DNA of 55,375 nucleotides from JAIUNP01 sp020161975 (GTDB taxonomy: Bacteria > Pseudomonadota > Alphaproteobacteria > Rhizobiales > Beijerinckiaceae): positions 1 to 55,375 of the forward strand of contig DAIOGK010000024.1 in NCBI GenBank assembly GCA_036745275.1, given 5' to 3'. The notes under the pieces were generated by a model. It saw only the letters and a program-made list of their open reading frames with translations. It was not told the origin of the DNA and did not search any database. Below are positions 49,827-55,375 of this stretch, piece by piece. The first letter of the stretch is position 1, and each line of letters begins with the position of its first letter. The translations under genes and the position numbers were made by a program.

Positions 49827-51472
49827 GCGGGTCGCGCCTCGGCTGTGAAGGGGATGCCGCCAGCTGGCGTGACCAGATAGCCGTCCTCGACCGCGATCAG
49901 CACATCGCCGATCGGCCAGACATATTCGACGCAGCCGAGCATGTTGGCCTCAACCTTTTCCTGAACGCCGGGCAGGAAGTAGACAGACGAAATCGTCTGG
50001 CGCTGGATCGTGTGGCCACAGTCGCGCCGGTAGCCGTCGACACCCCGCTCCTCGGGCAAAAGACCGAGGCTGCGCAGCTGATCCTCCAGAGGCCGGAGCA
50101 GATCGACACCGATTGCGTGGATAGCTCCACCCGTCATCCCCGGCTTGATCGCGGGAATGAGCTGATCGATCAGGATGTTGCGTAGCCGATCATGCAGCGC
50201 CTCGATCTCCGGCGCGGCGCAGATGGTGCGGGCGATGTCCGACACGCCGCGAATACACCCGAAAGCGTCGGCAACGGTGAGGCCCATGTCGAACTTGATC
50301 GTTCGATCACTGGCGGAGACCGCATAGTCGCCGGCAGTCGCCGGCAGCAGCGTACGCGCGCCGGAATGCACGATATCGAAATAGGAATCGACACGCCCGG
50401 CAAAGCCGAAGCGTTTGGCAAAACGGGCAACGCCGGCATGATAGGCAGCGACCAGATCGCGCTCCACCATGTTTGTGCCGGCATTGCGATGAAAGAAGGC
50501 GCGCGCCGCCGCAATCCCCTTCAGCACCGCATTGGCCGCAAAGATGAAATAGACCGTATCGTCACTTGCGCGCCGATCCTGCCAGCGGCGAATGACGTAG
50601 GCAGCATCCGTGAACCGAAGCCCACTGTCATCAATCATCGCGAAGGTGCCGATCGGCATGTGATCCTTCTGGATCGCGAGCGAGCCCTTCTCGCTTTCAT
50701 GCAACGCCTGCGCAAGGCTCTCGGCTTCGCCGGTGAACCGGAAATCGGCGCGATCAAGCCGTTGCTTGGCGATCACCGTCACCGAGACTGCCTCCGGCCT
50801 GAACAGCGCGGTTATTCCAAGCTGCTCGCAAGCCCGCGCCGGCAGCCCGGTGAACATTTCGACTTCATGCGGGGCGGTGATGTAGAGCCCGCCGAGATCC
50901 TTTTCGATGCACAGCGCGTCGAGCGGTGCAAAACCTTGCCGGGTCGCGGTCATGGCGGCAGTGAGCGCCGGGCTGTTCCGCAAGGTTTGCAGGAAGGGCG
51001 CGAACGCCTTTGCGTCGGCATTGCGCGTTGCAAGCCATTGCGCCTCGATCTCGCTGCGTGCCTTTTTGTAAAGGAACACCGGGCTGGTCGCCGTCGCAGC
51101 GAATGCTACCGGTCCGGAGCGGCCAAGGGCCTCGAAGCGCGAAAGCGGAAGCAGCGGATCGCAAGCGATGGATCCATCACCGGCAACTTGGCGGACAGCC
51201 GCCTCAAAGCTCGTGGCAGGCTTGGACAGATCCTTGCTCCAGTCGAAATAGCGACCGTAAACCGCCTTGCCGATCCCTTCCGGCATGACCTTGCAGGCAT
51301 CGGAATCGGCCTCGCTGATGACCACGCTCAACACACCATCGCGCTCGACCAGCACAGGCGAAACATTGAGCCTGGAGCCGCGATAGATGCCCGGATACGT
51401 CAGTTGGTCGATAAAGTCCTGCCCGAGCCGATCCGCAATGACATCGAGATCGGCGATCAATCTGGCCGTCAT
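49823..51472 (-). CDS. M24-family (Xaa-Pro/creatinase-like) metallopeptidase homologue
   Basis: A 549-residue protein with a long N-terminal creatinase-like domain and a C-terminal pita-bread fold. Metal positions are suggested by FDMGLTVADAFG, GVSDIART, DCGHTIQ, CVEYVWP and VEDGYLVT. It is longer than typical aminopeptidase P and may be a divergent subfamily. ATG 51472 is preferred with AAGGG upstream. Xaa-Pro or amide-bond cleavage is likely. It is the first enzyme after the ABC genes. Confidence 0.75.
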   Translation of the reverse strand: MTARLIADLDVIADRLGQDFIDQLTYPGIYRGSRLNVSPVLVERDGVLSVVISEADSDACKVMPEGIGKAVYGRYFDWSKDLSKPATSFEAAVRQVAGDGSIACDPLLPLSRFEALGRSGPVAFAATATSPVFLYKKARSEIEAQWLATRNADAKAFAPFLQTLRNSPALTAAMTATRQGFAPLDALCIEKDLGGLYITAPHEVEMFTGLPARACEQLGITALFRPEAVSVTVIAKQRLDRADFRFTGEAESLAQALHESEKGSLAIQKDHMPIGTFAMIDDSGLRFTDAAYVIRRWQDRRASDDTVYFIFAANAVLKGIAAARAFFHRNAGTNMVERDLVAAYHAGVARFAKRFGFAGRVDSYFDIVHSGARTLLPATAGDYAVSASDRTIKFDMGLTVADAFGCIRGVSDIARTICAAPEIEALHDRLRNILIDQLIPAIKPGMTGGAIHAIGVDLLRPLEDQLRSLGLLPEERGVDGYRRDCGHTIQRQTISSVYFLPGVQEKVEANMLGCVEYVWPIGDVLIAVEDGYLVTPAGGIPFTAEARPA

Positions 51473-51512
51473 GGTGCAAATACCCTTGGGGTTGAACTTA
51501 TCGAAGGTCGCC

Positions 51513-51533
51513 GCCACCCGCACTGCGGGTGGC
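51513..51533 (-). other. Intercistronic stem-loop downstream of the binding-protein gene
   Basis: GCCACCCGC (51513-51521) and GCGGGTGGC (51525-51533) form a perfect 9-pair stem with a 3-base loop, between the binding-protein stop (51552) and the M24 start. It is probably an mRNA-stability or partial-termination element separating transport from peptidase expression. Confidence 0.6.
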
Positions 51534-51551
51534 GATTGCCGATGGCGCGGC

Positions 51552-52415
51552 TTACTTGCCGCGCGCCTCGGTGTTGACGAGCGTCGCCTTCATTTCCGCA
51601 TAGGGCATTTCCCATTTGGCGAAGATCTTGGAATAGGTGCCATCTGCGATCATCGCATCGACCGCGGTGGCTACGGCATCGCGCAAGTCACGATTTTTCT
51701 TGGCAAAGCCGAACCCGGCATAATCGACAGCGATCGGATCACCAATCAGAATGAACTTGCCCTTGTCGGGCGACCCCTGATGTTCGTTGAGATAGCGCAC
51801 GGAATCGACGCCCTGAACCGCAGCAACGGCGCGTTTCTGCACGAGCTGGAGGCGGGCGTCGGCGGTCTTGTCGACAAGCACATAGTTGACGTCCGGCTTG
51901 CCCTTGGCCTTGCACACCTTTTCGTTGAAGTCCTTCAGGCGGATAAAGAAGATGCCGTTACGGTTGACCGCGACCGGCTTGCCGCACACATCCTCCGGCT
52001 TTTTCAGATCATCGCCCACACCCGGCATGGTGAAGAGCTGCGAACCGGTCTTGAAATAGTCGACGAAATCGGTCTTCTCGCGGCGGGCCGGAATATCCGT
52101 CATGCCGGAAGCCCCCATGTCGATGCGCGCGGTGTCGAGCGAATTGATCAGCTGATCGAAGGACTGCTCCTTCCACTCGATCTTGACGCCCAGACGCTTG
52201 CCGATCTCCTCGGTAAGCTCGATATCAAGCCCCTTCAGTTCCAGCGTTGCCGGATCCTTGAATTCCAGCGGCGGATAGGTCGGGCTGGTGCCGACCACGA
52301 GCTTTCCGGCCTGCTTGATCGTCGCCGGCGTCTGCACCACGCTCTGGGCCGAAGCAACCGACATGCTGGCGCCGGAGATCGCGCCAAGCATCGCGAACAG
52401 AACAATCTTTTTCAT
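51552..52415 (-). CDS. Polar amino-acid ABC substrate-binding protein (family 3)
   Basis: A 287-residue periplasmic protein with a signal peptide (about 1-23, ending SVASA). The SBP_bac_3 pattern is GKLVVGTSPTYPPLEFKDP with LKGLDIELTEEIGKRLGVK. It likely binds an amino acid, opine-like or small amide compound. It is encoded after the permease and ATPase genes of the same system and before three peptidases. Confidence 0.87.
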   Translation of the reverse strand: MKKIVLFAMLGAISGASMSVASAQSVVQTPATIKQAGKLVVGTSPTYPPLEFKDPATLELKGLDIELTEEIGKRLGVKIEWKEQSFDQLINSLDTARIDMGASGMTDIPARREKTDFVDYFKTGSQLFTMPGVGDDLKKPEDVCGKPVAVNRNGIFFIRLKDFNEKVCKAKGKPDVNYVLVDKTADARLQLVQKRAVAAVQGVDSVRYLNEHQGSPDKGKFILIGDPIAVDYAGFGFAKKNRDLRDAVATAVDAMIADGTYSKIFAKWEMPYAEMKATLVNTEARGK

Positions 52416-52451
52416 TTTCGTTTCCTCTCTGGTTGGATTTCAGGCCGCAGC

Positions 52452-53216
52452 CTAGGTGTTCAGGCGTTGAAGAAAATCGCGCGTGCGCGGCATTTTTGGC
52501 GCACCGAACAATTCGCTGGCCGTGGCGCATTCGACCAGCTGACCCTGTTCCATAAAGGCGACGCGGTCGCAGACATCGCGTGCGAACGCCAGCTCGTGCG
52601 TCACCACGACCATCGTCCGCCCCTGTTTGGCGAGGGCCTTGATCGTTTCGAGCACTTCATCGACGAGTTCAGGGTCGAGCGCCGAGGTCGGTTCGTCGAA
52701 CAGCAGAATGTCCGGGTTCATCGCCATCGCGCGGGCGATCGCCACGCGCTGCTGCTGGCCGCCCGAAAGCTGGACCGGATACCGGTCATAGAGACCGTTC
52801 AGCCCGACCTGATCGAGCAGTTCGCGCGCCTGCCGGCCCGCCTCCTCGCGCCCGAGACCCTGCACGACCATCGGGCCGCAGGTGACATTTTCGAGTGCGG
52901 TCATATGCGCGAAAAGGTTGAATCGCTGGAACACCATGCCCGTGCGCATGCGCTGGCGTGAGAGTTCCTGATCATTCAATTCGCAAAGCCGGCCCCCTTC
53001 CAGGCGGTAGCCGACGAATTCGCCATTGACATAAAGGTCGCCGTCGTTGACCCGCTCAAGGCTGTTGAGGCAACGCAGGAACGTGCTCTTGCCGCTGCCC
53101 GAAGGGCCAATCATGCCGAAAACCTCGCCGGGCTGAACTTCGAGGGAAATGCCCCGGAGAACCTCGACCGGACCGAAGGACTTGCGCACGTTGCGCGCGA
53201 GAATTGCCGGTGTCAT
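52452..53216 (-). CDS. Amino-acid ABC ATPase (GlnQ/HisP type)
   Basis: A 254-residue ATPase with GPSGSGKST (Walker A), LSGGQQQRVAIARAM, ILLFDEPTSALD and VVVTHELAFARDV. This is the classical polar amino-acid transport ATPase. It overlaps the permease stop by 4 bases. Confidence 0.9.
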   Translation of the reverse strand: MTPAILARNVRKSFGPVEVLRGISLEVQPGEVFGMIGPSGSGKSTFLRCLNSLERVNDGDLYVNGEFVGYRLEGGRLCELNDQELSRQRMRTGMVFQRFNLFAHMTALENVTCGPMVVQGLGREEAGRQARELLDQVGLNGLYDRYPVQLSGGQQQRVAIARAMAMNPDILLFDEPTSALDPELVDEVLETIKALAKQGRTMVVVTHELAFARDVCDRVAFMEQGQLVECATASELFGAPKMPRTRDFLQRLNT

Positions 53217-54091
53217 GCGCCCGCCCCCTCTTCCGCGCCAACCGGTCGCGACGACCGGCTGAGCGACCGTCCAAAATGCTTTTCGAGCAGCGATTGCAGG
53301 AAGCTGAGGATCGTCACCGTCGCGAGGTAATAGATCGAACAGACGATCAGCATCTCGATGACACGGTTGTTGACGAAGTAGATCATCGAGGCCGTGTGCA
53401 TCACCTCGTTGTAGCTGATGACGGCGGCAATCGACGTATGCTTGAGCATGCCGATCACCTCATTGCCGATCGGCGGCGTGATGACGCGCAAGGTCTGCGG
53501 CAGCACGACATGGCGCATCACCTGGCGCCGGCGCATGCCGACAGCCTTCGCCGCCTCGATCTGACCGGAGTCGACCGAGAGGATGCCGGCGCGGATCACT
53601 TCCGCCGTATAGGCCCCCTGGCAGACGCCAAGCCCGAGCAGCGCCGCCCAGAATGGCGTCATCACATCGACCGTGCGCGCCTCCCATAGACCAGGAATGC
53701 CGACTGCGGGAAAAATCAGCGCAAGATTGAACCAGAGCAGCAGCTGCAGATAGACCGGCGTTCCACGAAAGAACCAGATGTAGCCACCCGCGACCGCATT
53801 CGCGACCGGATTATCGGAAAGGCGCATCAGGGCGGCGATCAGGCCAAGGGCGATGCCGAGCGCCATCGCAAGGACCGTCATCAGCAGCGTGTTGCCGAAA
53901 CCGTAGAGGATCGCTTTCGAGGTCAGGAATTGCCCGACGAAAGACCATTCGATCTGACCAAGCGCAAAGGCGCGCACCAGCAGCGCAAGCAGCACGAGGC
54001 AGACGATGCCTGCGATCCAGCGAGCCGGATGTTTCAGACCAGTGCGTGGAACGCCCGCCATTGAGGGCAAAGCGCGTTCGGCGATGGACAT
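53213..54091 (-). CDS. Amino-acid ABC permease (HisM/GlnP type)
   Basis: A 292-residue inner-membrane permease with about five TM helices, FRGTPVYLQLLLWFNLAL, the EAA-like QIEAAKAVGMRRRQVMRHVV and LPQTLRVITPPIGNEVIGML. Only one permease gene is present, so the channel is probably a homodimer. It is the first gene of the minus-strand cluster and is divergent from iclR. Confidence 0.88.
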   Translation of the reverse strand: MSIAERALPSMAGVPRTGLKHPARWIAGIVCLVLLALLVRAFALGQIEWSFVGQFLTSKAILYGFGNTLLMTVLAMALGIALGLIAALMRLSDNPVANAVAGGYIWFFRGTPVYLQLLLWFNLALIFPAVGIPGLWEARTVDVMTPFWAALLGLGVCQGAYTAEVIRAGILSVDSGQIEAAKAVGMRRRQVMRHVVLPQTLRVITPPIGNEVIGMLKHTSIAAVISYNEVMHTASMIYFVNNRVIEMLIVCSIYYLATVTILSFLQSLLEKHFGRSLSRSSRPVGAEEGAGA

Positions 54092-54213
54092 GGCAATCCC
54101 TCGTTATCCGCCGGTGACCCTCGCGGACCGCTGGCGGGTGGCTTCGTGGTGCGATTCCTTCCCCGGACAGAGTTCTCATAATTGCATTGTTGTGTCAATA
54201 TTCGAAATGATAA

Positions 54214-54228
54214 TCCCAACTATTGGGA
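54214..54228. promoter_or_regulatory. Candidate IclR operator
   Basis: TCCCAA-cta-TTGGGA is a perfect 15-base inverted repeat in the 204-base divergent gap, 67 bases before the IclR start. On the minus strand a -35-like TTGACA (54198-54193) follows it, so a bound regulator would sit next to the transporter promoter. No clear -10 was assigned. Confidence 0.45.
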
Positions 54229-54295
54229 CATCTCTTGCCGATCTGGTTGATCTGGGTTAGGTTCCTGACGAATGCGCGTGGAACATGGAGCAGCA

Positions 54296-55060
54296 ATGAG
54301 TCTGGTCTTGAGCAAGGCAATTCGCCTGGTTGATCTGGTGGCGGCAGGGACGAACAAGCTGGGGGAAATCGCGGCGGCCTCGGAAATGTCGCGCAGCACC
54401 ACCCACCGCCTGCTCGCCACGCTGGTGGAGCACAACTACCTGACTTTCGAGGATGGGAAATACGCGCTGGGCTACCGGCTTCTCGAACTTGGCGAGATGA
54501 AACGGCGGAGCCTGAACTTTCTCGATACCTTGCGGCCGATCCTTAATCGTTACGCCGCCCAGACCAAGGATACGATCCATCTGGCGGTTTTGGATGGCAA
54601 GGACATCGTGCTGCTCGACCGCGTGTTCGGTGAGCGACAGTTGCGGATCAACTCCTATCCGGGATTGCGCAACACCGCTTTCATGACCGCCGTCGGAAAG
54701 GTGCTGATCGGCAATCTGCCGCCGAAGCAATGGCCATCCTTCATCAAGGATATTCCGCCGAGTTATCCGCTTTCGTCCGAACAGATCCTTGCCGATTTCA
54801 AGCAGGCGCAGCGGAGCAACATCGCTAAAGACATTGATGAGTGCAACGTGGGAACATGCGGCGTCGCGTCGAGTTTTCAGGTGAACGACCGGCTGCGCGT
54901 CGCCTGCTCGATCAATGGCGCTACCGTCTACTTTGGTGGCAACCGCCTTGAAACGCTCGGCGAGGTTGCAAAAAACCTGGCCAATGACCTGAAGTCTGCA
55001 CTGGACGATCGTCTGCATAACGTCGAGTTCGACTTGCGTAATGTTGGCGCCCGAAGATAG
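54296..55060 (+). CDS. IclR-family transcriptional regulator
   Basis: A 254-residue regulator with an N-terminal winged HTH (KLGEIAAASEMSRSTTHRLL, 21-40) and an effector-binding domain including LRNTAFMTAVGKVLIG and CGVASSFQVNDRLRVACSI. ATG 54296 has GGAGCAGCA directly upstream; the frame extends to 54272. It likely controls the divergent amino-acid transporter and peptidase cluster in response to a small acid or amide. Confidence 0.88.
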   Translation: MSLVLSKAIRLVDLVAAGTNKLGEIAAASEMSRSTTHRLLATLVEHNYLTFEDGKYALGYRLLELGEMKRRSLNFLDTLRPILNRYAAQTKDTIHLAVLDGKDIVLLDRVFGERQLRINSYPGLRNTAFMTAVGKVLIGNLPPKQWPSFIKDIPPSYPLSSEQILADFKQAQRSNIAKDIDECNVGTCGVASSFQVNDRLRVACSINGATVYFGGNRLETLGEVAKNLANDLKSALDDRLHNVEFDLRNVGARR

Positions 55061-55375
55061 AAACCAGTTTCACGACGTCCTGTTCGGGCGCACCATGTTG
55101 GTTTTGGCCCCTGGTCAGGTTGCGGCCCGTAAAAGGATGATCCGTGCGAAATCATCATTGGCGGTCAGGACGGGCTGTGGGCGTTTCTGCGAGGCATCGC
55201 GGCGGACCTGACCGCGAAAGCCAAGATCCCGCGCGCCAAAGCTCTGGTATGGTTCACGGGATTCATGGCACCGGGAGCCATCATGTTCATCACCTCCGTC
55301 ACTCGTGCATTCCGTTCGGCCCCTGCCCCGGCTGCTTGCGGGCTTTCAGCTGTGAGTTGATCAGCGCCATCAGGA
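55061..55375. other. Right-edge stretch without a confident gene
   Basis: No recognisable gene. On the minus strand a 25-codon frame enters from the right edge and stops at 55299 (ending GPNGMHE), which could be the tail of a gene beyond the window. It is followed by GGAGGTGAT and a roughly 40-codon frame of no known family. On the plus strand a longer frame to about 55358 also has no match I recognise. Confidence 0.25.

Noticed and set aside
1..55375. CRISPR array, tRNA or rRNA genes
   Set aside because: No regularly spaced direct repeats, cloverleaf-like sequence or rRNA signature was noticed on reading; a tRNAscan or CRISPR finder run would be decisive.

Overview
The window is chromosomal or megaplasmid DNA of an alphaproteobacterium, probably Hyphomicrobiales (Rhizobium relatives). 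This is judged from its GC-rich protein-coding DNA, tightly overlapping catabolic operons, many ABC uptake systems and Rhizobiales-like regulators; no rRNA or tRNA was seen to confirm it. It reads as an accessory catabolic region: successive substrate-specific operons, each with its own transporter and adjacent regulator, separated by short decayed stretches (an IS21-type end, a broken porin, an ABC-permease stump, an alcohol-dehydrogenase stump).

Region by region. (1) Bases 1-2299: the end of an IS21-like element, a truncated AT-rich reading frame and a hybrid sensor kinase whose first ~60 codons are extremely AT-rich. (2) Bases 2327-13972: a nine-gene amino-sugar operon on the minus strand (Afu/Fbp-type ABC transporter, PP2C-like phosphatase, two SIS enzymes, ROK kinase, GatZ/KbaZ-like protein, NagA-type deacetylase), with a divergent ROK repressor. 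The gene set suits N-acetylgalactosamine and/or N-acetylglucosamine use. (3) Bases 14002-22372: ilvD, a four-helix membrane protein, an OprB porin pseudogene, an isoquinoline-oxidoreductase-like molybdenum enzyme, a TacA/TacT toxin-antitoxin pair and two gene-poor stretches. (4) Bases 22373-34232: an eleven-gene sugar-acid-type operon (two enolase-superfamily enzymes, three dehydrogenases, a Dpp-type transporter, a GntR regulator) with a divergent AllA-like gene. (5) Bases 34500-43468: a LacI-controlled operon with a PhnSTUV/Afu-type ABC transporter, a GpdQ-like phosphodiesterase, GlpD and a Na/Pi-cotransporter-family protein. Together these read as a self-contained route for importing glycerophosphodiesters, burning the glycerol and expelling the phosphate. 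(6) Bases 43651-55060: an IclR-controlled cluster with a polar amino-acid ABC transporter, three metallopeptidases of different families (M24, M20, M28), an Asp/Glu-racemase-family protein lacking one catalytic Cys, a NodB-type deacetylase and an ornithine-cyclodeaminase-like protein. Two decayed genes sit between the last members.

The strongest candidates for new biology are the glycerophosphodiester/phosphate-export operon, the amino-sugar operon that pairs a hexose-phosphate-type transporter with a PP2C-like phosphatase and has no aldolase, and the three-peptidase cluster. A recurrent detail is a strong stem-loop just downstream of three of the four complete binding-protein genes.
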